Below, in pieces: positions 25,114 through 33,364 of a stretch of DNA of 35,612 nt (positions within the stretch are counted from its first letter, which is position 1; the number at the start of each line of letters is the position of its first letter). Below the pieces are notes generated by a model, which saw nothing but the letters and a program-made list of their open reading frames with translations, was not told where the DNA came from and did no database searches. Both the position numbers and the translations under genes were made by a program. The stretch is from assembly GCA_017416765.1 (NCBI GenBank), contig JAFQBE010000010.1, positions 1 to 35,612 of the forward strand, read 5' to 3'. The stretch is from Clostridia bacterium. Its GTDB lineage: Bacteria > Bacillota > Clostridia > Oscillospirales > Acutalibacteraceae.

Positions 25114-25152
25114 AAAGCATCTGTGATTTATATTACAGGTGCTTTTATTTTT
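25114..25152 (+). terminator. Rho-independent terminator after the surface protein
   Basis: AAAGCATCTGT (25114-25124) pairs with ACAGGTGCTTT (25135-25145), with one T-G wobble, and is followed by TTATTTTTG. It closes the kinase-exporter operon. Confidence 0.82.
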
Positions 25153-25207
25153 GTAAAATTGAATAAAAAAGCATTGTTATTTTTGTGAGCCTTTTAATAA
25201 ATATTTG

Positions 25208-25236
25208 TTGAAAATATATAGCGCGTATGTTAAAAT
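25208..25236 (+). promoter_or_regulatory. Predicted promoter for the sugar oxidoreductase-glucosidase operon
   Basis: TTGAAA (25208-25213) and TAAAAT (25231-25236) are separated by 17 bp, with a TG extended -10. It is 41 bp upstream of the first gene. No other convincing promoter or T-tailed terminator was seen until 33896. Confidence 0.65.
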
Positions 25237-25276
25237 TAAACAAAATAAGTATTATATTTTAGGAGGACTTATTATT

Positions 25277-26098
25277 ATGGCACTTCCCGTAGCATTACAG
25301 CTTTATACGGTTCGTGATGAAATGGCTGCCGATTTTGAAGGTACGCTTAAAAAGGTTAAGGAAATGGGCTATGCAGGTGTTGAATTTGCCGGTCTTTTCG
25401 ACAAAACAGCTGCCCAGGTAAAGGCACTTTGTGAAGAGAACGGTCTTGTTCCCATTTCGGCTCATGTTCCGCTTGACGATATGGCAGCTGACCCTCAGGG
25501 TGTTCTTTCGGTGTATGCTGAAATCGGCTGCAAATTTGTTGTTGTACCTTATCTTACCGAAGAACGCAGACCCGGTGCAGACGGCTGGGAAAAAACCATT
25601 GCCGATATCCGCGTTTGCTGCGAAAAAGCAAAGGAACTCGGTATGACCATGCTTTACCATAATCACGATTTTGAATTTGTAAAGCTTGATGGCGAATACG
25701 CTCTTGATATCCTTTACAACACAATCCCTGCTGACCTTCTTCAGACAGAACTTGACACCTGCTGGGTAAATGTCGGCGGTGAAAATCCCGCAGATTATGT
25801 CAGAAAGTATACAGGTCGTGCTCCCGTTGTTCATCTTAAAGACTTTGTTATGAAGGGTAAGGGCGGCAAGCTCTATGAGCTTATCGGTATTGAAGATGAA
25901 GGCGATACCGCTGAGGAAGATGCATTCAGCTTTGCTCCCGTAGGTAGCGGCTGTCAGGATATGCCCGCAATTCTCGATGCAAGCATAGCTGCAGGTGCGC
26001 AGTGGGTTGTTGTTGAGCAGGACAGACCTGCAAAGGGTCACACCCCCATGCAGTCAGCAGAAATGGGTAGAGAGTACCTTAAAACTCTCGGTTGGTAA
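25277..26098 (+). CDS. Sugar phosphate isomerase/epimerase family protein (TIM barrel), copy 1
   Basis: The 273-residue protein has the xylose-isomerase-like TIM barrel (AP endonuclease 2 family) shared by IolE, IolI and related epimerases. Metal-ligand segments are in order: YHNHDFEF, ELDTCW, VHLKDF and VVVEQD. The start is the ATG at 25277 with AGGAGG upstream; a longer frame to 25205 runs into the promoter. It is followed by a Gfo/Idh/MocA gene, and the same gene pair is repeated just downstream. Some members of this fold act on 3-keto sugars or glycosides made by Gfo/Idh/MocA enzymes, including C-glycoside and alternative glycosidase pathways. The precise reaction here is unknown. Confidence 0.88.
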   Translation: MALPVALQLYTVRDEMAADFEGTLKKVKEMGYAGVEFAGLFDKTAAQVKALCEENGLVPISAHVPLDDMAADPQGVLSVYAEIGCKFVVVPYLTEERRPGADGWEKTIADIRVCCEKAKELGMTMLYHNHDFEFVKLDGEYALDILYNTIPADLLQTELDTCWVNVGGENPADYVRKYTGRAPVVHLKDFVMKGKGGKLYELIGIEDEGDTAEEDAFSFAPVGSGCQDMPAILDASIAAGAQWVVVEQDRPAKGHTPMQSAEMGREYLKTLGW

Positions 26099-26115
26099 AT
26101 TAAGGTTAAATCCGG

Positions 26116-26129
26116 TTTAACCGGTTGAA
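26116..26129. promoter_or_regulatory. Possible LacI-type operator-like palindrome
   Basis: TTTAACCGGTTGAA has a perfect AACCGGTT core with nearly symmetric flanks, and TCCGGTTTAA abuts it. The centre-CG layout resembles LacI/GalR-family sites. It lies between the first epimerase and the first oxidoreductase gene. No LacI regulator is in the window, so this is weak. Confidence 0.3.
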
Positions 26130-26163
26130 TTAAATATTATTATTTGAAAGGATTGATTATCCA

Positions 26164-27318
26164 ATGGCAAGTATTCTTGATAAATTCAAGGAAGAAATTA
26201 CAGAAGAAAAGAATTATGACACCGGCAAAAAGATTAAGGTCGGTATTATCGGTACAGGTTGGATTGCTGAAGCTCACTTAAAGGCTTATCAGCAGTGTCC
26301 CGATGTTCAGTTTGTCGGTATGGCAGACCTTGTTCCGGGTAAGGCAGAGGCTTTCTGCGACCAGTTCGGTGTTGATAAAACAGGCATCAACTTCTATAAC
26401 AGCCACAAAGAACTTATTGATAACGAAGAGCTTGACTGTGTCAGCGTTTGTACATACAACGCAACCCATGCAGAGTGTACAATTTACGCTCTTGAACACG
26501 GCGTAAACGTACTCCTTGAAAAGCCCATGTGCGTTACGCTTGAAGAAGCTATTGCTATCTGCAAGGCAGAAAAGGCAAGCGGCAAGATTCTTTCAATCGG
26601 CTTCCAGCCCAGATTTGACCCCAATATGCAGATGGTCAAGAAGATTGTTGAATCAGGCGAACTCGGCGAAATCTACTATATCCAGACAGGTGGCGGCCGC
26701 CGCAGAGGTATTCCGACCCCGTTCGGTACTTCCTTCATCGAAAAGGAAACAGCAGGTATCGGTGCACTTGGTGATATCGGTTGCTATTCACTTGATATGG
26801 TTCTCAACGCTATCGGTTATCCTAAGCCCCTTACAGTTTCGGGCTACAAATCCGATTTCTTCGGCAAGAGCACAAAGTACTCCAATAAGCCCGAATATGC
26901 TGATATTTTCGGCGTTGATGACTTTGCAGCAGGCTTTATCCGTCTTGAAGGCGGCATAATTCTCGACTTCAGAATTGCATGGGCTATGCACCTTGATACA
27001 TCAGGCGATACAATTATTCTCGGTAAGCACGGCGGTCTTCGCATTCCTTCAACAGAGTGCTGGAACGGCTCAATTGGCGGTCCGATGACCATTTATCACG
27101 ATGTAGCAGGCAAGCAGGTTGAAACTGTTATTCCCGAGCTTGACAATCCGTACGATAACTTCTATCTCAAGATTCGTTCCTTCCTTGATGCTTCAATGAA
27201 TGGCGGCGAACCTCCCGTACCCTCAAGCCAGATTATCTACAATCAGGCTATTATTGACGGTATTGCCAAATCTGCAGAACTCGGCAGAGAAATTGAAATT
27301 GAAATTCCCGAAATCTAA
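26164..27318 (+). CDS. Gfo/Idh/MocA-family oxidoreductase, copy 1
   Basis: This 384-residue NAD(P)-dependent sugar dehydrogenase-type protein has a Rossmann domain with GIIGTGWIAEAH (about 28-38) and the family EKP motif (Lys120). The C-terminal substrate domain includes GALGDIGCYSLDM, where a Tyr replaces the more usual His. A 24-residue N-terminal extension precedes the Rossmann fold. The family oxidises or reduces sugar hydroxyls, often at C3, with bound or free NAD. Codon use is strongly biased towards C-ending codons, more than in copy 2, suggesting higher expression. It is paired with the TIM-barrel gene upstream (65-bp gap). The substrate cannot be told from sequence. Confidence 0.9.
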   Translation: MASILDKFKEEITEEKNYDTGKKIKVGIIGTGWIAEAHLKAYQQCPDVQFVGMADLVPGKAEAFCDQFGVDKTGINFYNSHKELIDNEELDCVSVCTYNATHAECTIYALEHGVNVLLEKPMCVTLEEAIAICKAEKASGKILSIGFQPRFDPNMQMVKKIVESGELGEIYYIQTGGGRRRGIPTPFGTSFIEKETAGIGALGDIGCYSLDMVLNAIGYPKPLTVSGYKSDFFGKSTKYSNKPEYADIFGVDDFAAGFIRLEGGIILDFRIAWAMHLDTSGDTIILGKHGGLRIPSTECWNGSIGGPMTIYHDVAGKQVETVIPELDNPYDNFYLKIRSFLDASMNGGEPPVPSSQIIYNQAIIDGIAKSAELGREIEIEIPEI

Positions 27319-27338
27319 AGTGTTTTTTGCTTTGTCTT

Positions 27339-27360
27339 GGTGCGTCGTTATCGGCGCACC
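27339..27360 (+). other. Intergenic hairpin between the two oxidoreductase/epimerase modules
   Basis: GGTGCGTCG (27339-27347) pairs with CGGCGCACC (27352-27360), with one T-G wobble, around a TTAT loop. No T run follows, so it is not a standard terminator. It may stabilise the upstream mRNA segment, matching the higher codon bias of the first module. Confidence 0.5.
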
Positions 27361-27430
27361 GGGACTATGCCTTTAATGCAAAGTTTCGGTTTTGTGTTAA
27401 AGGGATAGTAATTTCTGGGAGGATTATTTA

Positions 27431-28219
27431 ATGGGTAATATTAAAGTAGGTGTACAGCTTTTTACGCTGCGCGACCATATAAAAAATTATGAAGATACGG
27501 ACAAAACCTTTGCCTGGCTAAAAAATGAACTTGGTGTTGACACGGTTCAGATTTCCGCTATAGGCAATTTTCCTGCCGAGCAGCACGCTGAGCTTGTAAA
27601 AAAATACGGCTTTGATGTCTGCGTTACGCATAAACCGTGGGACAGAATGTTGAATGACCTTGATAAGCTGATTGATGAGCATATCGCACTTGGTTGTGAC
27701 CAGATTGGTCTTGGCTGTATGCCCGATGAATTCCGTACGGATTTGGCGGCTGTGCGTAGGTTTGTCGCAATGGCAAATGAAATCGGCAGAAAAATGAAGA
27801 ACAGGGGACTTACCTTTGGCTATCACAACCATGCCATTGAATTTGCAAAGCTTGAGGATGGCAGAACAATTATGGATGTTCTGATTGAAGAAACCGATCC
27901 CGAAGTTTTCTTCTTTATTCCCGATACCTATTGGATTCATATGGGCGGTGTGAATGAAGCCGAATACCTTAAAAAGCTCAAGGGCAGAGTAAAGGTTTGC
28001 CACTTCAAGGATTGGGCTGTAAAGCTCGGCGAAAATGTCGGCTCAATTACAGAACTCGGCTGCGGTATGCTTGATTTTGATGCCTGCTATAAAGCTTGCG
28101 AAGAAATCGGTGCAAGCTATATAGTTTATGAGCAGGATAATAATTACGCATCAAGTCCGCTTGAATCAACAGCTATAAGCTATAAAAACCTTGCAGCAAT
28201 ACACGAAAGAAACAAATAA
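27431..28219 (+). CDS. Sugar phosphate isomerase/epimerase family protein (TIM barrel), copy 2
   Basis: The 262-residue protein is a second xylose-isomerase-like TIM barrel. Its metal-ligand segments parallel those of copy 1: YHNHAIEF, IPDTYW, CHFKDW and YEQDN. Sequence similarity to copy 1 is clear (GVQLFTLRD versus ALQLYTVRD at the start) but far from identical, so the two probably act on different intermediates. TGGGAGG precedes the ATG. It pairs with the Gfo/Idh/MocA gene 41 bp downstream. Roles such as 3-keto-glycoside lyase or hydrolase or 2-keto epimerase are possible, but none is proven by the sequence. Confidence 0.88.
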   Translation: MGNIKVGVQLFTLRDHIKNYEDTDKTFAWLKNELGVDTVQISAIGNFPAEQHAELVKKYGFDVCVTHKPWDRMLNDLDKLIDEHIALGCDQIGLGCMPDEFRTDLAAVRRFVAMANEIGRKMKNRGLTFGYHNHAIEFAKLEDGRTIMDVLIEETDPEVFFFIPDTYWIHMGGVNEAEYLKKLKGRVKVCHFKDWAVKLGENVGSITELGCGMLDFDACYKACEEIGASYIVYEQDNNYASSPLESTAISYKNLAAIHERNK

Positions 28220-28260
28220 TTGCCAAATGTTTTAAATCTCTTGGTAAGGAGGCGTGAATT

Positions 28261-29331
28261 ATGAAATATGCATTGATAGGCTGCGGTCGTGTTTCGCCTA
28301 ACCATATTGTTGCCGCAACAAAGAACAATCTTGAGCTTGTCGGTCTTTGCGATGTTTCCAAGAATGCCGTGTATGAGCTTAAGGAAAAATATCCGCTTAT
28401 CAAAAATGTAAAGTTCTATAAGGACTATAAAAAACTGCTTGAAGAGCAGAAGCCCGAGCTTGTTGCAATAGCTACCGAAAGCGGTAAACACGCCGATATT
28501 GCGGTAGACTGTATAAACGCAGGCTGTAATGTTATTATTGAAAAACCGATAGCTTTATCAATTGCAGATGCACAGAAAATTATTGATGCAGCTGAAAAAA
28601 TGAATGTGAAGGTTGCCGCAAACCATCAGAACAGATTCAATGCATCCATTCAGAAAATACGCAGTGCGGTTGAGCAGGGGAGATTTGGAAGAATTTTCCA
28701 TGCAACAACTCAAATTCGTTGGAGCCGTTCGGAAAGCTACTATAAGCAGGCTGACTGGCGGGGCACTTGGGAGATGGACGGCGGTGCACTGATGAATCAG
28801 TGTATACATAATATTGACTTGCTCAACTGGATGCTCGGCGAAGAGCCTGCTGAAGTTATCGCAATGACGGATAACCTTAACCATAGCTATATTGAGTGTG
28901 AAGATGTCGGTCTTGCCATAGTTCGTTATAAGAACGGTGCGTACGGCGTTGTTGAGGGCACAGTCAATATTTTCGGCGGAGATATGGAAGAGGCACTTTG
29001 TATCTTTGGCGAAAACGGTACGGTTAAGGCTGACGGTACAATAAATAACATTATCGAGAACTGGCGATTTGCTGATGAGCTTGATGATGAGGAAGAAGTA
29101 AAGTCAGCGTTTTCTGCTCCTGTTGAACATATCTACGGCAAAGGTCATACAGCACTGTATGCTGATATGGTTGAAGCGATTGAGCAGGACAGAAAGCCTT
29201 ATGTTGACATGTATGCGGGCAAAAAAGCACTTGAGCTTGTGCTCGCAATCTATCAGGCAGCGGCTATGGGAAAGAGCGTTAAATTCCCGACAGATAATAT
29301 TTCTACACTTGATTTCAAAGGAAGATTTTAA
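28261..29331 (+). CDS. Gfo/Idh/MocA-family oxidoreductase, copy 2
   Basis: The 356-residue protein has a Rossmann fold starting at residue 4 (LIGCGRVSPNH), the IIEKP motif with Lys95, and the substrate-domain segment GGALMNQCIHNIDLLNWMLG, which includes the conserved His. This last motif is closer to the canonical family than in copy 1, supporting distinct substrates. It resembles UDP-sugar and inositol dehydrogenase-like members in overall layout, but no specific subfamily can be named. AAGGAGG lies upstream of the ATG. The gene continues directly into the GH13 gene (24-bp gap). Confidence 0.9.
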   Translation: MKYALIGCGRVSPNHIVAATKNNLELVGLCDVSKNAVYELKEKYPLIKNVKFYKDYKKLLEEQKPELVAIATESGKHADIAVDCINAGCNVIIEKPIALSIADAQKIIDAAEKMNVKVAANHQNRFNASIQKIRSAVEQGRFGRIFHATTQIRWSRSESYYKQADWRGTWEMDGGALMNQCIHNIDLLNWMLGEEPAEVIAMTDNLNHSYIECEDVGLAIVRYKNGAYGVVEGTVNIFGGDMEEALCIFGENGTVKADGTINNIIENWRFADELDDEEEVKSAFSAPVEHIYGKGHTALYADMVEAIEQDRKPYVDMYAGKKALELVLAIYQAAAMGKSVKFPTDNISTLDFKGRF

Positions 29332-29355
29332 TTAAATTACGGAGGATATAATATA

Positions 29356-31038
29356 ATGGCAGAAATCAAAAAAGCCTGGTATAAGGAAATGTCCGTTTAC
29401 CAGATATGGACCCGCAGCTTTTGCGACGGCAACGGCGACGGTATAGGCGACCTTAAAGGTGTGCTTTCAAAGCTCGATTACATAAAAAGTCTCGGTGTTG
29501 ATGCTATATGGTTTTCACCTATTTATAAATCACCGCAGAAGGACTACGGCTACGATATTTCCGATTACCGTGAAATAGCCCCCGAATACGGAACTATGGA
29601 AGATTTCAAGGCTGTGCTTGACGGTGCGCATGAGCGCGGACTCAAGGTTATTATGGACCTTGTTGTCAACCACACATCAGACCAGCATAAATGGTTTCAG
29701 GAAAGCCTGAAGGGTGAAGACAACCCCTACCACGATTATTATATCTGGCGCAAAGGTAAGGGTAAAAATCCGCCCAACAACTGGAAGGCTACCTTCCCCG
29801 GTCCTGCTTGGGAATATAACGAAGCGCTTGACAAATACTATCTTCACCTTTTCGCAGTAGAGCAGTGCGACCTTAATATGGATAATCCTGCTGTGCGTAA
29901 TGAGGTTAAGGATATTATGCGTTTCTGGCTTGATATGGGTGTTGACGGCTTCCGTGAAGATGTTATTACCTATATTTCAAAGCGTGAAGGTCTGCCCAAC
30001 GGTTTCCCGCTCCCTGTTGCCTGCGGTATGGAGCATTTTACAAACGGACCGCACCTTCACGAATATCTTTCCGAATTCAATGATGAAGTTCTCAGCAAGT
30101 ACGACTGTATGACCGTCGGCGAAGCCCCGATGATGACCCCAGATGTTGCTTTGCAGTTTATTGATGAAAGTGAGGGCAAAAAGCCCGTTCTCAATATGAT
30201 GTTCAACTTCCAGCATATGGAAGCGGACTGTCTTATCACAAACTTTATTGTAACAAAATTCAACCTTAAAAAGCTCAAAAAGGTAATGACCAACTGGCAG
30301 ACAAAGCTCTACGGCAAGGGCTGGAATGCACTCTACCTTGAAAATCATGACCAGCCCCGTATTATCAGCCGTTTCGGCAACGAAAAATACCGTGTTGAAT
30401 CGGGTAAAATGCTCGCTACTATGTATATCTGCCAGAGCGGTACCCCCTTCATTTATCAGGGTCAGGAAATCGGTATGACAAGTATCCGTCTGCCTGAGCT
30501 TTCCATGTATCAGGATGTCGCTACACACAATACCTACAAAATTTTCAAAAAGTTCGGCTTCCCGCACGATAATATTATGAAGCGTGCCATGTATGCTTCA
30601 CGCGATAACGGCAGAACACCCGTTCAGTGGTCGGATGAAAAGAATGCAGGCTTCACAACAGCGGATAAGCCCTGGTTCTATATCAATCCGAATTATACTG
30701 AAATAAATGTAGCCGATGCGGAAAAAGATCCTGACTCAATCCTTAACTATTACCGTAAGCTTCTCAAATTCCGTAAAGAAAACGAAATTGTTATTTACGG
30801 CGATTTCAAGGAGCATTACCATGAAAGCGATAAGCTCTATGTTTATGAGCGTAATTATGAAGGTAAGCGCATGCTTGTTGTCTGCTCATTCAGTGACAGA
30901 ATGGAACGCTTTACCGCGCCCAAGGGCTTCGACCTTGCTAAGGCAAGGGTTGCAATAGGCAACTATGACGAATACAATTCAGGCTTTGATTCGTTTAATT
31001 TAAGACCCTACGAAACAAAAGTATTCATGTTTGATTAA
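29356..31038 (+). CDS. malL: GH13 alpha-glucosidase (oligo-1,6-glucosidase type)
   Basis: This 560-residue cytoplasmic enzyme (no signal peptide) is a GH13 alpha-glucosidase of the MalL/DexB group, which releases glucose from the ends of isomalto- or malto-oligosaccharides. Conserved regions are VVNHTSDQHKWF, GVDGFREDV with nucleophile Asp202, TVGEAP with acid/base Glu256, and LENHDQPR with Asp332. Length matches the usual 550-560 residues. A GGAGGATA site precedes the ATG. Bond preference (alpha-1,6 or alpha-1,4) cannot be settled here, so the symbol is a family-level label. In the operon it could supply free glucose from glucosides while the oxidoreductase pairs handle other linkages. Confidence 0.93.
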   Translation: MAEIKKAWYKEMSVYQIWTRSFCDGNGDGIGDLKGVLSKLDYIKSLGVDAIWFSPIYKSPQKDYGYDISDYREIAPEYGTMEDFKAVLDGAHERGLKVIMDLVVNHTSDQHKWFQESLKGEDNPYHDYYIWRKGKGKNPPNNWKATFPGPAWEYNEALDKYYLHLFAVEQCDLNMDNPAVRNEVKDIMRFWLDMGVDGFREDVITYISKREGLPNGFPLPVACGMEHFTNGPHLHEYLSEFNDEVLSKYDCMTVGEAPMMTPDVALQFIDESEGKKPVLNMMFNFQHMEADCLITNFIVTKFNLKKLKKVMTNWQTKLYGKGWNALYLENHDQPRIISRFGNEKYRVESGKMLATMYICQSGTPFIYQGQEIGMTSIRLPELSMYQDVATHNTYKIFKKFGFPHDNIMKRAMYASRDNGRTPVQWSDEKNAGFTTADKPWFYINPNYTEINVADAEKDPDSILNYYRKLLKFRKENEIVIYGDFKEHYHESDKLYVYERNYEGKRMLVVCSFSDRMERFTAPKGFDLAKARVAIGNYDEYNSGFDSFNLRPYETKVFMFD

Positions 31039-31053
31039 TTGAGGAGAGCTGTT

Positions 31054-31395
31054 ATGCCTTACATCAGCACAAAAACAAATATAACCGTTTCAAAAGAGCA
31101 GGAAATTGCCCTTAAAACAGCATTCGGCAAAGCTATTGAGCTTGTTCCCGGTAAAAGTGAACGCTGGCTTATGCTCGATTTTTCCGATAATCGCAGGCTG
31201 TGGTTTGTCGGTGACGATGCTCCCGCCGCAATGCTGGAGGTTGAAATTTTCGGCGCAGCCTCTGCTTCGGCTTATGATGCACTTACCGCAGAGCTTACCG
31301 ATAAAGTTTCGGAAACCCTCGGCATACCTGCATCAAGAATATATGTAAAGTACGAAGAAATAGGAAACTGGGGCTGGAACGGCTCAAACTTCTGA
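31054..31395 (+). CDS. MIF-like tautomerase
   Basis: The 113-residue protein is a bacterial homologue of macrophage migration inhibitory factor. After removal of Met it would start with the catalytic Pro (MPYIST), and the end NWGWNGSNF matches the conserved MIF C-terminus. MIF proteins are trimers with keto-enol (phenylpyruvate or dopachrome) tautomerase activity. The ATG at 31054 is chosen because GAGGAGAG lies upstream and the Pro must follow the start; an upstream in-frame codon would bury it. It lacks the CXXC motif of mammalian MIF. In this operon it may tautomerise keto-enol forms of oxidised sugars, but this is inference. Confidence 0.9.
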   Translation: MPYISTKTNITVSKEQEIALKTAFGKAIELVPGKSERWLMLDFSDNRRLWFVGDDAPAAMLEVEIFGAASASAYDALTAELTDKVSETLGIPASRIYVKYEEIGNWGWNGSNF

Positions 31396-31413
31396 TTTTC
31401 GGGAGGAATACTT

Positions 31414-32379
31414 ATGTTTAAGTTTCTTATAGCTATTGTAGCAATTGCTCTGATTATTGCAATCGGCTTTGGCATTATTACGGTTGTTGCAGTCAAGGAA
31501 AGTGTAATCCGCCCCAAAAACACAACGGTTGATTATGATTCGTTAAGCGAAAAGCATAAAATACGCTATAAACTGCGGCAACGCAATAATCAGCACCTTT
31601 ACGATTTAAAGCCGGAAGATTTAAGCCTTACCGACAAATCGGGCAATGAGCTAAAAGCGTGGTTTGTACCTGTAGAGGGCAGTAAAAAATTTGTTATTGC
31701 AGTACACGGCTATAAATGCAACGGTCCGGATGAATGCAGCCATCTTCTTCCGTTTTATAACGAAACACTCGGTTTCAATTATCTTTTGCCCGACCATGTT
31801 GCACATGGCAGAAGCGAAGGTAAATACATAAGCTTCGGTGCAGTAGAATCCGAAAACTTACTTCTTTGGGTGGATTATCTTGTTGAGCGCTTCGGCGAAG
31901 ATATTGAAATCGTTCTTCACGGTATTTCAATGGGTGCAGCTACAGTAATGCTTGCAAACTGCAGCAATCCGCCCAAACAGGTTAAAGCAGTGGTGGAGGA
32001 TTGCGGCTATACAAGCGCTTTTGACATTATAAGATTTAATATGAAAAAAATGACAGGCTTGGATATGCCTCACCTTGCAAAGTCTGTAATATTGTTCTGC
32101 CGCGTATTTTTTGGGTATGATATGAATACGGCGGATTGTCTGGGCAGAATGAAGGATGCTAAAAATCCCATTCTGTTTGTTCACGGAACAAAAGACCCGA
32201 CCGTTCCTTTTGAAATGGGCGAAAAGCTCTACGAAGCCTGTACCTCAGTTGAAAAGGATAAGCTTTTTGTAAAGGGTGCAATTCATGCTTACTGCTATTA
32301 TGATGAAAAGCAGGCGTATGAAGAAAAAATGATTGAGTTTTATTCAAAGCATCTCACCGATTTTTCGGTTGTTAAATAA
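31414..32379 (+). CDS. Membrane-anchored alpha/beta hydrolase
   Basis: This 321-residue protein has an N-terminal membrane helix (about 3-26) and an alpha/beta hydrolase domain. The nucleophile elbow HGISMGAA contains Ser172; Asp261 (GTKDPTVPF) and His291 (GAIHAYC) complete the triad. It resembles the Firmicute YqkD-like group of uncharacterised hydrolases, which often have one N-terminal anchor. AGGAATA precedes the ATG, and the gap from the tautomerase gene is 18 bp. An esterase acting on acylated sugars would fit the operon but is not shown by the sequence. Confidence 0.88.
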   Translation: MFKFLIAIVAIALIIAIGFGIITVVAVKESVIRPKNTTVDYDSLSEKHKIRYKLRQRNNQHLYDLKPEDLSLTDKSGNELKAWFVPVEGSKKFVIAVHGYKCNGPDECSHLLPFYNETLGFNYLLPDHVAHGRSEGKYISFGAVESENLLLWVDYLVERFGEDIEIVLHGISMGAATVMLANCSNPPKQVKAVVEDCGYTSAFDIIRFNMKKMTGLDMPHLAKSVILFCRVFFGYDMNTADCLGRMKDAKNPILFVHGTKDPTVPFEMGEKLYEACTSVEKDKLFVKGAIHAYCYYDEKQAYEEKMIEFYSKHLTDFSVVK

Positions 32380-32397
32380 TTTGCGGAGGTGTGCGAA

Positions 32398-33360
32398 ATG
32401 GCATTGTATTTAGGTATTGATGGCGGTACTGTTAAAACAACAGCTATTGCCGCAAACGATCAGGGTAAAATTCTTGCCAAAACAGTCGGCGGCTCAATCG
32501 ATTATAAAAATATCGGTCTGTCGCAGGCGAGAAAAAACCTTAAAATGATAGTGAATCAGCTGCTAATGAAAACAGAGGAAAAGTATTTCAGCTGTGTATG
32601 CATAGGTTCATCTTCGTTGAATTCCCGCGCTACAACGCGCGAAACAGAAAACCTTATCAGCGGAATTATTGATACCGACCATGCAATTCTGGACAGCAGT
32701 ATTTTTACAGCTATGCAGTGCATGACGGAAAGCGGTCCTTGTGCGCTTGTAATCAGCGGTATTAATTCAATGGTAGCCGCCCGCAATGAAAAGGGTAAAA
32801 TTACAAAGGCTGGCGGCTGGGGTCATATGTTCGGCGATGAAGGCAGCGGCTTTATAATTGCAATGGAAGCTATACGCTACTGTATACGCGCCTTTGAAGG
32901 CAGCGAACCGCCTACAACCATGCTTGAAGATATGCTTGAATTTTTTGATATCTATTCTCCGCAGGAATTGCCGGACAGAATTTTTGATATCGAAACTCAA
33001 AAAAGTAAAATTTCTTCCTTTGCAGGCAGAGTATTCTCCTGTGCCAGTGCAGGCGATGTCGCCGCTAAAGAAATAATTAAAAAGCAGGCATATTTGCTTG
33101 CAGGGACAACAAAGGCATTGATAAAGGATTTACCGAAAGATTTGGCTGTAGGTCTCTGGGGCGGTGTTTTCGTAAATAACCGCCGTTTCAGAAACAAGTT
33201 TTCCGAAGCTATGTCTGAACTCAGCCCCGATTACCGTATCGAAGTGCTGAATTATCCCGCAGAATGCGGTGCGCTTTTTGCAGCCTTTAAACATGACGGT
33301 ATAGAAATAACCGATGTTGTAACCAAAAATATAGACCTCTACCGCGGTGTGAGAGTATAA
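32398..33360 (+). CDS. BadF/BadG-type ATPase, N-acetylglucosamine kinase-like
   Basis: The 320-residue protein belongs to the ASKHA fold family that includes BadF-type ATPases and N-acetylglucosamine kinase. The first phosphate motif is LGIDGGTVKTT at 4-14, and GGWGHMFGDEGSG in the centre is the family hallmark. The second phosphate motif reads ISGINS where kinases usually have GTGS, so catalysis may be altered. The start is the ATG at 32398 with GGAGG eight bases upstream; a GTG at 32389 overlaps that site. It is the likely sugar kinase of the operon, taking glucose, GlcNAc or a product of the upstream enzymes. Confidence 0.85.
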   Translation: MALYLGIDGGTVKTTAIAANDQGKILAKTVGGSIDYKNIGLSQARKNLKMIVNQLLMKTEEKYFSCVCIGSSSLNSRATTRETENLISGIIDTDHAILDSSIFTAMQCMTESGPCALVISGINSMVAARNEKGKITKAGGWGHMFGDEGSGFIIAMEAIRYCIRAFEGSEPPTTMLEDMLEFFDIYSPQELPDRIFDIETQKSKISSFAGRVFSCASAGDVAAKEIIKKQAYLLAGTTKALIKDLPKDLAVGLWGGVFVNNRRFRNKFSEAMSELSPDYRIEVLNYPAECGALFAAFKHDGIEITDVVTKNIDLYRGVRV

Positions 33361-33364
33361 GGCC

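Noticed and set aside
25295-26041. 248-residue minus-strand frame opposite the first epimerase gene
   Set aside because: Shadow of a clear TIM-barrel gene; low-complexity hydrophobic and Lys-rich pattern without motifs.
27339-27360. Hairpin as Rho-independent terminator
   Set aside because: No T run follows; the sequence continues GGGACTATG.
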